Positions 7,612 through 16,935 are shown, counted from the first letter of the stretch. The stretch: 45,834 nucleotides of DNA from Melioribacter roseus (GCA_020726285.1 DYSW01000005.1:32502-78335); one strand, 5' to 3'. Translations and numbers: made by a program. The notes: generated from the sequence alone by a model not told the origin.

Positions 7612-10506
7612 TTATTTTATTAGAACCATTTTTCTTGTTTCTGAAAATAAACCACTTTGTAGTTTATAGAAATAAATTCCTGATGGTAAATTACTCGCAT
7701 TAAATTCAACTTTATAATTTCCTGCAGTAAGTGGTTTATTTAGTAATTCCACAACTTTCTGACCAAGTAAATTGTAAACTTGTAAAGAAGCCATTTTTTG
7801 AGTTTCTAAACTATTTGGAATTGAAAACTTAATTGTAGTTGTTGGATTAAATGGATTTGGATAATTCTGATGCAATGCAAATTTTGATGGAATTTCAGTT
7901 TCATCTGAATTTTCTACATAAGGTTTACCAATATCAACTAAATTAAAATCATCTAAATACCAACCAAGCTTTTCGATGCTTGAATCGGTACCAAAATCAA
8001 ATCTGAATTGAACGATATCTCCAGTATTCAAAATATTATTCAAAGTAAAAATCCCTTCCTTCCAAGTTGAAGTTTCACCTGTAAAAGCGGGTTCACCACC
8101 AATTGGATTTTCCCAACCAGTGCTAATTTCATCATCATAACCACCAACTGGCGTTATAATTTCAAATGCCCCATTATTGACAGACATTTTCACGTTTCCA
8201 CCATCATAACCGCTTTCAATTTGATACCAATGCCAAAATGTAAGTTGCGGATTCTCGCCAAAAACTGTGTAGCTTTCTGTTAATAATGAAGATAAAGTAA
8301 GTTCTGAATAATTTTCTAGTAAAACAGTTCCCCAAACAGTTGAACCACTGTGTGCCCCGGGAGTTGCATTCGGATTTCCCCATTGCCATTCGTTATCATA
8401 AGTGAAATTTCCGTTATCAAGTTCAAAATCTTCTGAAATTAATTCAAAAGCACCAATTTCGAATTCATAATTTCCATTTTCTGGAAGATTAACTACGTTT
8501 GGAATATTCGCAACGTCAGTAACAACAATTCGATATTGAATTAAATCTCCAATACTTACTTGATTGCTTTCGATTGGAAGAGTTCCAACAAAGTTCGAGT
8601 TTTTGGTTGAATTGAGTTCGAAAGAAATTACGGTGCCAGAATTTACTGAACAATAACCAACAACACTTAAAATACCGATGTTGTCTGTAGCGTTCACAGC
8701 AATTTGAATTGGAAATTGAGATAACGCAACAACTGAAATTGGTGTATGCGATACTTCAGGTTTTAATGTGTCTGCAGAAACTGAGAATGAAAAAAATTCA
8801 TTTGGTGCATTTGTTGGTAAATAGCTTGGAATATTTGATGAACTACTTCCTTTTAAATAATAATTTATAGTTGAATTTTCAAAACTTGGTAAAATTGCAC
8901 TATAAGTTGAACCAGAAACATAAGTAAACTGAACAGAATCTTTTGATTGGAAATTATCAGATGAAAAAATAACAAAGAGTGAACTAACTTCAACTCCAAG
9001 ATTTGAAGAAAAATCTGCCAAAATTTCATTTATTCTATTTGGATCTTCAGTATCAGAAAGTGGAGAATGCGAAATTTGAACTCGGAAATAATTTACTGCA
9101 TCAAGTGCATTTAAAATTCCCCAGCCGTATTCTCTATTTGGTGAAGTGCTATTATCTGCAGTTTCACGAAGTGCATCGCGAACTTGCATTGGTGTTAGAT
9201 TTGGATTTGCTCCAACAACCAAAGCCGCAACTCCAGCTGAAAGCGGACAACTGAATGAAGTTCCACTTGATGAAGTATAACTAGTTGAACTATATGGACT
9301 TGCGACATAAACACCTGAACCCATTGCCATAATATCTGGTTTGGTTCTTCCATCAATAGTATTTCCAACGCTGCTGAATCCTGTTCTTTCTCCATCAGAA
9401 TAAACAGCGCCAACTGCTATCACGCTATCGCCATCTGAAGGGGCGCCGAGTGTGTTGTGGGAATCATATCCTTCATTTCCTGCAGAATTTACAACAACAA
9501 TTCCTCGTTTTACAGCCAAATCTGCTCCAATTGTAATTGTTGCTGTATTTCCATCCATATCTTCCCAAGTATAACCAGGGTAACCGAAATCCATTCCGAT
9601 ATAACCGAGTGATGTTGAAGTTACATCAACGCCAATTGAATCTGCCCATTCAAGTGCTGCAATCCAATTATCTTCTTCTGCTGGAGTTTCAGAATCAGTA
9701 TTTTCTGTTTTTGCGAGAATAAAACTAGCACCGTATGCAGGTCCGATTAATTCTCCGTTTGCAAAACCTCCAATAGTCGATAAAGTTTCAGTTCCATGCG
9801 AACCTTCGCCCATATCATCTTCGTCATCAACATTGTTATCATTATTTACAAAATCATAAGAAGCGATAATATTCATATTGTTAAATGCTTCGTGTTCAAG
9901 ATTGTTGAAACCTGCATCGAAAACTCCAACCACAACACCTTGTGCGGAAAATCCCAATTGATGAACAGCTGGCACATTTATTTGCTGTAATTGTGTATAA
10001 GAAAAACCATAATCCAAATCCAAAGTGCCTTTTGGGACTGTTTTCTGTGGTTGAAATGATGAAGATTTTTCAGTATCTCTTTTATTCTTAAATAATTTTA
10101 CAATATCAATTTTCTTTACAAAATCGAGTTTGGCAATTTCTTCAACTTGTAATTTCGTTAAGTATGCAGTAATTGCGTTAAACCATTTTATTCGATGATG
10201 AATTTTTATCCCTTTTTCAGTCAATTTTGTAATGTAATTTTGATTGATTGGCAAATCATAATTATCAATCCAAGTATTTCCGCCACCAACTTTTGCACGG
10301 CGTTGTAATGATTTTTTACTAACAACTTGTTCTGGATTTGAAAAATATTTCAGATTATCTGAACCTTTGTCTGTTAGATAAATCCACACTTTTACTTCAT
10401 CATTTTTTGAGTGATTAAAATAATTGCGGAGATTTTCTGTGATTTTTACTTCTTGCGACCAGACAACTGAAATCATTAATAAGTAAAATAATGCTATTTT
10501 TTTCAT
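7612..10506 (-). CDS. Secreted subtilisin-like serine protease with T9SS type-A sorting tail
   Basis: The start is set at 10506 (964 residues). From there a clean signal peptide begins (MKKIALFYLLMISVVWSQ) behind an AAGG site; the longer frame would run into the upstream PhoH gene. An inhibitor-like propeptide (about 20-135) precedes an S8 catalytic domain with Asp197, His237 (GSHGT), oxyanion Asn343 and Ser417 (GTSFSCP). All triad residues are present. Then come Ig-like beta segments, a MAM/immune-inhibitor-like jelly-roll (about 685-850), and an 80-residue tail starting YPNPFNPTT and ending KMVLIK, the form recognised by the type IX secretion system. The mature protease is expected on the cell surface or released. 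Probable role: extracellular protein degradation. Confidence 0.92.
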   Translation of the reverse strand: MKKIALFYLLMISVVWSQEVKITENLRNYFNHSKNDEVKVWIYLTDKGSDNLKYFSNPEQVVSKKSLQRRAKVGGGNTWIDNYDLPINQNYITKLTEKGIKIHHRIKWFNAITAYLTKLQVEEIAKLDFVKKIDIVKLFKNKRDTEKSSSFQPQKTVPKGTLDLDYGFSYTQLQQINVPAVHQLGFSAQGVVVGVFDAGFNNLEHEAFNNMNIIASYDFVNNDNNVDDEDDMGEGSHGTETLSTIGGFANGELIGPAYGASFILAKTENTDSETPAEEDNWIAALEWADSIGVDVTSTSLGYIGMDFGYPGYTWEDMDGNTATITIGADLAVKRGIVVVNSAGNEGYDSHNTLGAPSDGDSVIAVGAVYSDGERTGFSSVGNTIDGRTKPDIMAMGSGVYVASPYSSTSYTSSSGTSFSCPLSAGVAALVVGANPNLTPMQVRDALRETADNSTSPNREYGWGILNALDAVNYFRVQISHSPLSDTEDPNRINEILADFSSNLGVEVSSLFVIFSSDNFQSKDSVQFTYVSGSTYSAILPSFENSTINYYLKGSSSSNIPSYLPTNAPNEFFSFSVSADTLKPEVSHTPISVVALSQFPIQIAVNATDNIGILSVVGYCSVNSGTVISFELNSTKNSNFVGTLPIESNQVSIGDLIQYRIVVTDVANIPNVVNLPENGNYEFEIGAFELISEDFELDNGNFTYDNEWQWGNPNATPGAHSGSTVWGTVLLENYSELTLSSLLTESYTVFGENPQLTFWHWYQIESGYDGGNVKMSVNNGAFEIITPVGGYDDEISTGWENPIGGEPAFTGETSTWKEGIFTLNNILNTGDIVQFRFDFGTDSSIEKLGWYLDDFNLVDIGKPYVENSDETEIPSKFALHQNYPNPFNPTTTIKFSIPNSLETQKMASLQVYNLLGQKVVELLNKPLTAGNYKVEFNASNLPSGIYFYKLQSGLFSETRKMVLIK

Positions 10507-10549
10507 AAAAGACCTTATATGTAAATTGTTAAAAATTTTGTTTTTCATT

Positions 10550-11893
10550 TTACAACAAATTGCTTGCAATTTCTGCCAATTCTGAGCGTTCGCCTTTTTC
10601 AAGATTTACGTGTGCGTAAAGTTTTTGTCCTTTGAATTTATCAATTAAATAGGAAAGTCCGTTGGATAAAGTATCCAAATATGGATGATCTATTTGATAA
10701 ATATCGCCCGTGAATACAATTTTTGTGCCTTCTCCAGCGCGAGTAATTATTGTTTTAATTTCGTGTGGAGTTAAATTTTGTGCTTCATCAACAATAAAGA
10801 AAATTCGTTGCAAACTTCTTCCTCTAATATAACTCAAGGGCTCAATAACTAATTTGTTGTCTTTTACCATATTATTAATTGTCATATTTTGAGTATCAGT
10901 TTCTTGGAACTGATCTTGAATAACTTTAAGATTATCCCAAAGCGGTTGCATATATGGACCAATTTTGCTTTCAACATCGCCAGGTAAAAAACCAATATCT
11001 TTGTTGCTCAAAGGAATAATTGGTCTGCTAATATAAATCTGACGGTAATATTTTCGCACGTGCAACGCACTTGCCAAAGCTAAAAGTGTTTTACCAGTTC
11101 CTGCTTTTCCAGTGAGTGAAACAAGTGGAATTGAGTTGTTAATTAATGCTTGAATTGCAAAAGTTTGTTCAGCATTTCTTGGTTTGATTCCATAAACTGA
11201 TTCTTTGTCAATTCTGTTAACAAGTTGCATAGTGTTATCTATTTGGCTTAAAACAGAACGATTCTGATTTCTTACAATCAGAAATTTATTGGGAACAATT
11301 TCTTGTTTGGAATTTTTTGAAAATTCATCAATTGTAATTCCATAAGGATGTTCATAGAATTTTTTAAGCACTTCATCTTCGAAATTTTCTATTGTTTCTT
11401 TTCCAGTGTAAAGTTCATCAACACTACCAACTCGGTCTGTTGTGTAATCTTCAGCTTCAACGCCAATCGCTTTTGCTTTCATTCTGAGATTTACATCTTT
11501 TGTTACCAGAATAATTCTCTCCTTTTCAGAAGATAATTTTGTTAGTTCAGTGCAAACGCTTAAAACCCGATGATCTGTCGTGTCTTCGCGAAAAGCTGAA
11601 CGAATCTCTTCAGATAAACCTTTTGTGATAACAATTTTAACCTTTCCTTTGCCTTTCCCGAGTGAAATTCCACCATTAAAAATGTTGTTTCCACTTATTT
11701 TATCAAGTGTTCTTGTAAATTCTCGAGCATTTAGATTTATTACTTGCGTCCCTTTCTTGAAATGATCAATTTCCTCTATAACTGCAAGCGGAATTATTAT
11801 ATTATTTTCTTCAAATTGATGAATGCAAGTTGGGTCGTGAAGAATAACATTTGTATCTAAAACAAACGTTTTAGGTAACTTTTTAGGTGCCAT
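10550..11893 (-). CDS. PhoH-family ATPase with N-terminal PIN domain
   Basis: A 447-residue PIN-PhoH fusion (PhoH2/YlaK type). The N-terminal PIN nuclease domain carries the conserved acidic residues (Asp13 in VLDTNVI, Glu40/41, Asp133). The C-terminal P-loop ATPase has Walker A GKAGTGKT (262-269) and a Walker B VDEAQN segment (about 368-373). Characterised PhoH2 proteins unwind and cleave RNA, so an RNA-processing role in the cytoplasm is likely. The gene runs leftward, 43 nt ahead of the subtilase start, and could be co-transcribed with it, although no functional link is apparent. Nothing in the sequence looks degraded. Confidence 0.9.
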   Translation of the reverse strand: MAPKKLPKTFVLDTNVILHDPTCIHQFEENNIIIPLAVIEEIDHFKKGTQVINLNAREFTRTLDKISGNNIFNGGISLGKGKGKVKIVITKGLSEEIRSAFREDTTDHRVLSVCTELTKLSSEKERIILVTKDVNLRMKAKAIGVEAEDYTTDRVGSVDELYTGKETIENFEDEVLKKFYEHPYGITIDEFSKNSKQEIVPNKFLIVRNQNRSVLSQIDNTMQLVNRIDKESVYGIKPRNAEQTFAIQALINNSIPLVSLTGKAGTGKTLLALASALHVRKYYRQIYISRPIIPLSNKDIGFLPGDVESKIGPYMQPLWDNLKVIQDQFQETDTQNMTINNMVKDNKLVIEPLSYIRGRSLQRIFFIVDEAQNLTPHEIKTIITRAGEGTKIVFTGDIYQIDHPYLDTLSNGLSYLIDKFKGQKLYAHVNLEKGERSELAEIASNLL

Positions 11894-11957
11894 AAAAAAC
11901 TCTTGTTATAATTTAAGATGTGCAAAGATAATAAACTCAAGTTTCTCAAAAAACAAA

Positions 11958-11980
11958 AAAGGCTACATATTGTAGCCTTT
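11958..11980 (-). terminator. Terminator after the 64-residue gene
   Basis: AAAGGCTACA pairs with TGTAGCCTTT around a 3-nt loop. On the minus strand it is followed by TTTTGTTTTTT. It lies 24 nt past the stop of the small gene and separates it from the PhoH gene. Confidence 0.8.
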
Positions 11981-12003
11981 AAAAAATTGAAATTCTATTT
12001 GAA

Positions 12004-12198
12004 TTACGTCCAATTGACAATAAAAGAATCTAACCAAGATTGTTGTTTGTAGAATTTCCCAGGTATTTGGTTTGTAATTCCATGTGATTCCAAAATTGCC
12101 AAAGCTTTTTTTTTGAACAAGCTCGTTCCTTCAACAACAGAAAGAACAGTTTCTCCATTTACTTCTACATTTGATGCAAATGCTTTAAATTGTGCCAT
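12004..12198 (-). CDS. Small 64-residue protein of unknown function
   Basis: The start is set at 12198 because GGAG lies 6 nt ahead of this ATG; an upstream in-frame ATG at 12222 lacks such a site. The protein begins MAQFKAFASNVEVNGETV and ends with a Trp-Leu-Asp-Ser-Phe segment near the C-terminus. It is soluble, with no signal peptide, membrane segment or Cys. The N-terminal half recalls a family of longer cytosolic proteins (FKAFxxxVEVNGxTVLSVV), so this could be a shortened member; I cannot confirm that from memory alone. It is monocistronic with its own terminator and is divergent from the secreted protein gene at 12315. Confidence 0.65.
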   Translation of the reverse strand: MAQFKAFASNVEVNGETVLSVVEGTSLFKKKALAILESHGITNQIPGKFYKQQSWLDSFIVNWT

Positions 12199-12314
12199 TT
12201 TTACTCCATATATAATTAACAACCACAGAACTTCTGTTCCATAAAGAATTATCGATTAACCAAAATAATTTTTTAATTTTTTATAAATTTTTTGAATGAT
12301 TATCTTTACAAACA

Positions 12315-13562
12315 ATGAAAATAATAATTCTACTTCTACTACCACTTTTTATTTCTGCTCAAGCAAAATTGCTTATTCCGATGGATTTTACACAAGAAAA
12401 CCATTTAAAAGCTTATGGAATTACTTTTAATTGGGTTGCTGAAAATAACATAGCCGATTGGTTGCTTAATTACAAAGGTGGCTCATTCATTTTCGATTAT
12501 TCAGAAAATTTGGCACAAATCTGCAGAATAAAAGGCGTTACTTTTCAACAAATTAATCAAAATGAAGCAATTGATATTTATACTTTTGTTCAAGATGAAA
12601 ATCAAAATATGGAAGTCGTTCGACTTGAAAAATCCCCTAAAATTGCGGTTTATGTTCCTCATAATTTTCAACCTTGGGACGATGCTGTAACTTTGGCGTT
12701 AGAATATGCCGAAGTGAAGTATGACAGAATTTGGGCGACAGAAATTCTTACAAATAAACTTGAAAATTACGATTGGCTTCACCTTCATCACGAGGATTTT
12801 ACTGGACAATACGGAAAATTTTATTCCGCATTTCGGACTGCTCCTTGGTATATTGAGCAACAAAATTTGTACGAATCTGAAGCAAAATCGCTTGGATTTT
12901 CAAAAGTTAGCGAAATGGAAAAAGCAATTGTTCGAGAAATAAAAAGTTTTGTCGGGAATGGTGGATTTCTTTTTGCAATGTGTTCTGCAACCGATTCTTA
13001 TGATATTTCACTTGCAACTCAAGAAATTGATATTGCCGATTGGATGTTTGATGGAGATGGAATTGATTCCGATATTTCTTCTAAACTGAACTTTGAAAAC
13101 ACTTTCGCTTTTACAGATTTTAAGATTGAAGAAAATCCACTTATTTATGAATACAGTGATATTGATATTCAACAAATTGAAATTGGTTCAGAACAAAACG
13201 ATTATTTCACTTTGTTCGATTTTTCAGCAAAATATGACCCAGTTCCAACGATGTTGACACAAAATCATTTGAATGTTATTCACGGATTTATGGGACAAAC
13301 AACAATGTTTCGAAAAGAATTAATCAAAAAATCTGTAACAATTCTTGCCGAACGCGAAGGAACAAACCAAATTCGTTATTTGCACGGAAGTTTTGGGCGA
13401 GGAACTTTTACTTTTTATGGCGGACATGATCCCGAAGATTACAGACATGCCGTTGGTGATCCGCAAACAGAGCTTTCATTATTCAAAAATTCGCCTGGTT
13501 ATCGATTAATTTTAAATAATATTCTTTTTCCTGCAGCTAAAAAGAAAAAACAAAAAACTTAA
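12315..13562 (+). CDS. Secreted protein of unknown function (family often labelled 'asparagine synthetase B')
   Basis: A 415-residue protein with an N-terminal signal peptide (MKIIILLLLPLFISAQA). After cleavage comes a conserved opening (LLIPMDFTQENHLKAYG). A central part (residues about 115-240) resembles a class I glutamine-amidotransferase-like Rossmann region (KIAVYVPHNFQPWDDAV, then GNGGFLFAMCSATDS with Cys near a nucleophile-elbow position). A C-terminal GHDPEDY segment follows. Bacteroidota homologues are commonly annotated asparagine synthetase B, but I see no Cys2 glutaminase start, no PPi-loop ATP site, and the protein is exported, so that name looks wrong. An FAH-family gene follows 11 nt downstream in the same direction. 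Function unknown. Confidence 0.7.
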   Translation: MKIIILLLLPLFISAQAKLLIPMDFTQENHLKAYGITFNWVAENNIADWLLNYKGGSFIFDYSENLAQICRIKGVTFQQINQNEAIDIYTFVQDENQNMEVVRLEKSPKIAVYVPHNFQPWDDAVTLALEYAEVKYDRIWATEILTNKLENYDWLHLHHEDFTGQYGKFYSAFRTAPWYIEQQNLYESEAKSLGFSKVSEMEKAIVREIKSFVGNGGFLFAMCSATDSYDISLATQEIDIADWMFDGDGIDSDISSKLNFENTFAFTDFKIEENPLIYEYSDIDIQQIEIGSEQNDYFTLFDFSAKYDPVPTMLTQNHLNVIHGFMGQTTMFRKELIKKSVTILAEREGTNQIRYLHGSFGRGTFTFYGGHDPEDYRHAVGDPQTELSLFKNSPGYRLILNNILFPAAKKKKQKT

Positions 13563-13573
13563 AAAGGAATTCA

Positions 13574-14224
13574 ATGAAAACTATTCAATTTGAAAATCAG
13601 ACGATAAATGTTGGAAAAATTGTTTGCGTTGGCAGAAATTATGTGGAACACGCAAAAGAACTTGGCAACGAAGTACCAATTTTTCCATTAATATTTCTTA
13701 AACCAGCGTCAAATTTAATTTTTAGCACCGAAAAGATTCAACATCCCGATTATTCCCACGAAATGCATCACGAAGTTGAGCTTGTTTTACTAATTGGCGA
13801 AAACATAAAGAACGCTGATGAAAATCAAGCGAAATCAGCAATTATGGGATTTGCAGTCGGATTGGATATGACTTTACGCGATATTCAGGATGAATTGAAA
13901 AAGAAAGGTCATCCTTGGACACTTGCGAAATGTTTCGATACTTCTGCTGTTGTATCTGATTTTCTGTCTGCTCAAAAATATCAGTACAAAGGGAATGAAA
14001 AAATTAGCTTATCCGTAAATAATGAATTACGTCAAAATTCCACACTTGATTTGATGATTTTCAATATAGTGGAAATTGTAAAATATATTTCATCAAAAAT
14101 GACACTCGAAAAAGGCGATTTAATCTTTACAGGGACACCAAGCGGAGTTAGTAAAGTAAAAATTGGTGATAAACTTGTCGGTGAAATTGAAAATATTGGT
14201 AAATTAGAAACCGAAATTATATAG
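13574..14224 (+). CDS. Fumarylacetoacetate hydrolase (FAH) family protein
   Basis: A 216-residue single-domain FAH-fold enzyme. It begins with the VGRNYVEHAKELGN segment (residues about 20-33), followed by a metal-binding Glu pair in HHEVELVLLIG (about 69-79) and the Asp of GLDMTLRDIQ (about 97-106). The GDLIFTGTPSGV motif (about 181-192) closes the active site. Relatives hydrolyse acylpyruvates or decarboxylate oxaloacetate using Mg or Mn. It is 11 nt behind the secreted protein gene and 27 nt before fbaB, so the three are probably co-transcribed. The fold is firm; the substrate (acylpyruvate, oxaloacetate or another 2-keto acid) is not. Confidence 0.88.
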   Translation: MKTIQFENQTINVGKIVCVGRNYVEHAKELGNEVPIFPLIFLKPASNLIFSTEKIQHPDYSHEMHHEVELVLLIGENIKNADENQAKSAIMGFAVGLDMTLRDIQDELKKKGHPWTLAKCFDTSAVVSDFLSAQKYQYKGNEKISLSVNNELRQNSTLDLMIFNIVEIVKYISSKMTLEKGDLIFTGTPSGVSKVKIGDKLVGEIENIGKLETEII

Positions 14225-14251
14225 AATATTAACTAAACTTAAGAGGTATAA

Positions 14252-15307
14252 ATGCTCGATATTAATAAAATTAGTGAATTACTTGGAAGTGATTCTGAAA
14301 ATCTACTAAACCATAAAGCTATTTTCCCGGCTGAAAGTTTAACACTTCCTACATCAACTTTTGTTGATGATGTTTTTATGCATTCTGATAGAAACATCAA
14401 TGTGTTAAAAAATCTACAATGGATGTTTAATACTGGAAGATTAGCTGGAACTGGCTACCTTTCAATTCTGCCTGTTGATCAAGGAATTGAACACACTGCG
14501 GGCGCATCTTTTGCCCCAAATCCAGCATATTTTGATCCTGAAAACATCGTAAAATTAGCAATCGAAGGTGGTGCAAATGGAGTTGCTTCAACACTTGGAG
14601 TTTTGGGAATGGTCGGAAGGAAATATGCTCATAAAATTCCATTTATTGTAAAAGTTAATCACAATGAATTATTAACTTATCCAACAAAATATGACCAAAT
14701 TATGTTCGCAAGCGTAGAACAAGCTTACGATATGGGTGCAGCAGCAATTGGTGCAACAATTTATTTCGGTTCTGAAGAAAGTAGTCGCCAGATAATTGAA
14801 GTTAGCGAAGCTTTCCAATACGCACACGAACTTGGAATGGGAACAATTCTTTGGTGCTATTTACGTAATTCAGCTTTTGCTACAAAGGAAAAAGATTATC
14901 ATGTTGCTTCAGATACAACTGCGCAAGCAAATCACCTTGGAGCAACTATTCAAGCAGACATTGTGAAACAAAAGCAACCAGAAAACAATGGTGGTTTCAA
15001 AGCTGTTGGTTTTGGGAAAACACATCCAAAAATGTATACAGAATTAAGTTCAGACCATCCAATTGATTTAACAAGATACCAAGTAATAAATTCATACATG
15101 GGAAAAGTTGGATTAATAAATAGCGGTGGCGCTTCTGGCGAAAACGATTTAGCGCAAGCGGTTGCGACTGCAGTTATCAACAAACGTGCTGGCGGAATGG
15201 GATTAATTTCTGGTAGAAAAGCATTCCAAAAACCAATGAAAGAAGGCGTTGAACTTCTCAATGCAATTCAAGATGTTTACTTAACAAAAGAAGTTACTAT
15301 TGCTTAA
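14252..15307 (+). CDS. fbaB: Class I fructose-bisphosphate aldolase (FbaB/DhnA type)
   Basis: A 351-residue aldolase of the archaeal-type class I family. It cleaves fructose-1,6-bisphosphate to dihydroxyacetone phosphate and glyceraldehyde-3-phosphate through a Lys Schiff base. Markers are PVDQGIEH (residues about 73-80), the [11 protein letters not shown] strand (about 134-144), the [11 protein letters not shown] loop (about 170-180) and the [10 protein letters not shown] segment (about 231-240), whose Lys is the expected Schiff-base residue. The phosphate-binding glycine stretch [10 protein letters not shown] lies near 290. A well-formed SD (AAGAGGT) precedes the ATG. With the phosphofructokinase gene 2 kb away on the other strand, the window holds two consecutive glycolytic steps. 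Confidence 0.93.
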   Translation: MLDINKISELLGSDSENLLNHKAIFPAESLTLPTSTFVDDVFMHSDRNINVLKNLQWMFNTGRLAGTGYLSILPVDQGIEHTAGASFAPNPAYFDPENIVKLAIEGGANGVASTLGVLGMVGRKYAHKIPFIVKVNHNELLTYPTKYDQIMFASVEQAYDMGAAAIGATIYFGSEESSRQIIEVSEAFQYAHELGMGTILWCYLRNSAFATKEKDYHVASDTTAQANHLGATIQADIVKQKQPENNGGFKAVGFGKTHPKMYTELSSDHPIDLTRYQVINSYMGKVGLINSGGASGENDLAQAVATAVINKRAGGMGLISGRKAFQKPMKEGVELLNAIQDVYLTKEVTIA

Positions 15308-15390
15308 TTTGATGTTAGCCAATAGTGATGAGTTATCATTGAAATTTAAATAGCTTTAACTTTTTAACTCTTAACTCTAAACTTTTAACT

Positions 15391-15420
15391 AAAAAAGACG
15401 GTTTTTTAACCGTCTTTTTT
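15391..15420 (+). terminator. Rho-independent terminator after fbaB
   Basis: AAAAAAGACGGTT pairs with AACCGTCTTTTTT around a TTTT loop. Both flanks are suitable for termination in either direction, but only the rightward gene (fbaB) lies upstream. The 80 nt before it hold several imperfect TTAACT repeats. Confidence 0.9.
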
Positions 15421-15458
15421 TATAGAAATGCGAAATTATCGCCGAAATTGAGCTTAAA

Positions 15459-16625
15459 ATGAATATTTTTGAAAAAAAAAGTCGAATTATAATTAATTGT
15501 CCACTACGTGCAGTCCCATTTTTAAGAGAAGAAGTTTCCGAATTGGGATTTAATATTAAAAGTGAATCGCAAACGCACGTTGAAATTTTCGGTTCAATGC
15601 AAGATGTTATGTTTCTAAATCTTTCCTTAAGAACAGCACATCGTGTACTTTTTTATCTCGATCAATTTTACGCAAAAAACCCTGACGAATTATATCGAAA
15701 TTTCAAAAAAATCACATGGGAAGATTATCTTTTCCAAGATAGTTATTTTAGTGTTTCTTCAGCAGTAAGCCACCCGACCATAAATGATACACGTTTTCCG
15801 AACATAAAATGTAAAGATGCAATTGTAGATAGAATGCGTGAAATATACGGCAAACGACCAGATTCTGGTTCTGAAAGAAAAGGGGCAATGATTTATTTTT
15901 ATTGGATGGAAAATCACTGCGAAGTTTTTTTTGATACTTCAGGCGTTTCATTATCAAAACGAAACTATCGAAAAATTCCTTATTTAGCTCCTATGCAAGA
16001 ATCACTTGCTGCTACAACATTACTAGCTGCAAATTGGAACGGTGAAGGAAATTTTATCAATCCAATGTGCGGAAGCGGAACATTGGCAATTGAAGCAGCC
16101 TTAATCGCACTTAAAAAAGCTCCAGGTTTGTTAAAAGACAATTTTGCATTTATGCACTTAAAAGGTTATGATGAAAGGATTTGGAGGAAAATCAGATCAG
16201 AAGTGAAAACACAAAGTGTGAATAATTTTAAAGGGAAAATTATAGCAAGCGATATAAGCTTAGAGGCTATAAATGCGGCAAAACAAAACGCAAAAACCGC
16301 AGGAGTTGATCTCTTAATTGAATTTTCTCAATGCGATTTTCGTGAGACTATAATTCCAGATGGAAGTGGAATTGTCTTTTTTAACCCGGAATATGGTGAA
16401 CGTTTGGGTGAAGAAAAAGAATTAGAAGAAGTGTATGAATCAATTGGAGATTTCTTCAAACAGAAATGTACAGGTTACATGGGATATGTTTTCACTGGAA
16501 ATTTTAACCTTGCAAAAAAAATTGGATTGAAAACTAAACGAAAAATCCCATTCTTTAATGGTTCAATAGATTGCAGATTATTAGAATATGAACTTTATTC
16601 GGGAACGAAAAAAATCTATCACTAA
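15459..16625 (+). CDS. THUMP-domain class I SAM-dependent RNA methyltransferase (RlmL/YpsC-like)
   Basis: A 388-residue RNA methyltransferase. Residues about 1-160 form the N-terminal ferredoxin-like and THUMP RNA-binding region. The Rossmann domain has the SAM-binding motif NPMCGSGTLAIEAA (about 200-213) and an acidic loop at the end of strand two (ASDIS, about 263-267). Its catalytic motif IV reads NPEYGER (about 309-315), where most relatives have NPPYGER. RlmL-type enzymes make m2G in 23S rRNA, and related THUMP enzymes modify tRNA G6 or G10; the target here is not decided by sequence. It is monocistronic behind the fbaB terminator. Confidence 0.88.
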   Translation: MNIFEKKSRIIINCPLRAVPFLREEVSELGFNIKSESQTHVEIFGSMQDVMFLNLSLRTAHRVLFYLDQFYAKNPDELYRNFKKITWEDYLFQDSYFSVSSAVSHPTINDTRFPNIKCKDAIVDRMREIYGKRPDSGSERKGAMIYFYWMENHCEVFFDTSGVSLSKRNYRKIPYLAPMQESLAATTLLAANWNGEGNFINPMCGSGTLAIEAALIALKKAPGLLKDNFAFMHLKGYDERIWRKIRSEVKTQSVNNFKGKIIASDISLEAINAAKQNAKTAGVDLLIEFSQCDFRETIIPDGSGIVFFNPEYGERLGEEKELEEVYESIGDFFKQKCTGYMGYVFTGNFNLAKKIGLKTKRKIPFFNGSIDCRLLEYELYSGTKKIYH

Positions 16626-16805
16626 ATAGGACAAAAAATTATTGATATAATTTTCAATAAATATCAGAAGACAATAAATTGAGTTTTTGCTGTAAATAGA
16701 AATTACGGAATACCTAAATATGTTTCATCTGTTATTAAATCGCTTGTTAAAGTAAGGAATATAATTCGGCTCAATAGATGATGTTAATAAAAAACCTCAG
16801 TAGTA

Positions 16806-16836
16806 TTTATAAAAACAAATTTTTTGTTTTTATAAA
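16806..16836 (-). terminator. AT-rich hairpin downstream of tRNA-Cys
   Basis: A 14-bp A/T-rich palindrome (TTTATAAAAACAAA with its complement, 3-nt loop) lies 10 nt past the tRNA-Cys 3' end on the minus strand. It is a plausible terminator, but the low G+C of the stem makes it weak. Confidence 0.45.
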
Positions 16837-16845
16837 AATATTTAG

Positions 16846-16916
16846 AGGCGACGACCGGATTCGAACCGGTGATCAAGGTTTTGCAGACCACTGCCTTACC
16901 ACTTGGCCACGTCGCC
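16846..16916 (-). tRNA. tRNA-Cys (anticodon GCA)
   Basis: A 71-nt cloverleaf on the minus strand. The acceptor stem is GGCGACG/CGTCGCC, the anticodon loop CTGCAAA (GCA), the T stem ACCGG/CCGGT with loop TTCGAAT, and the discriminator T, as expected for Cys. The anticodon stem GTGGT/ACCTT contains a T-T mismatch at the second pair and a G-T wobble at the first. CCA is not encoded. Confidence 0.94.
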
Positions 16917-16935
16917 AAAAAAAGAACAATAACAA

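Noticed and set aside
14950-15261. 103-codon minus-strand frame inside fbaB
   Set aside because: It is an antisense shadow of a well-conserved aldolase gene and has no ribosome site or recognisable product.
15330-15395. Repeated TTAACT-like units before the fbaB terminator
   Set aside because: Only a few imperfect copies in A+T-rich DNA, irregularly spaced; not a CRISPR or a defined repeat family.
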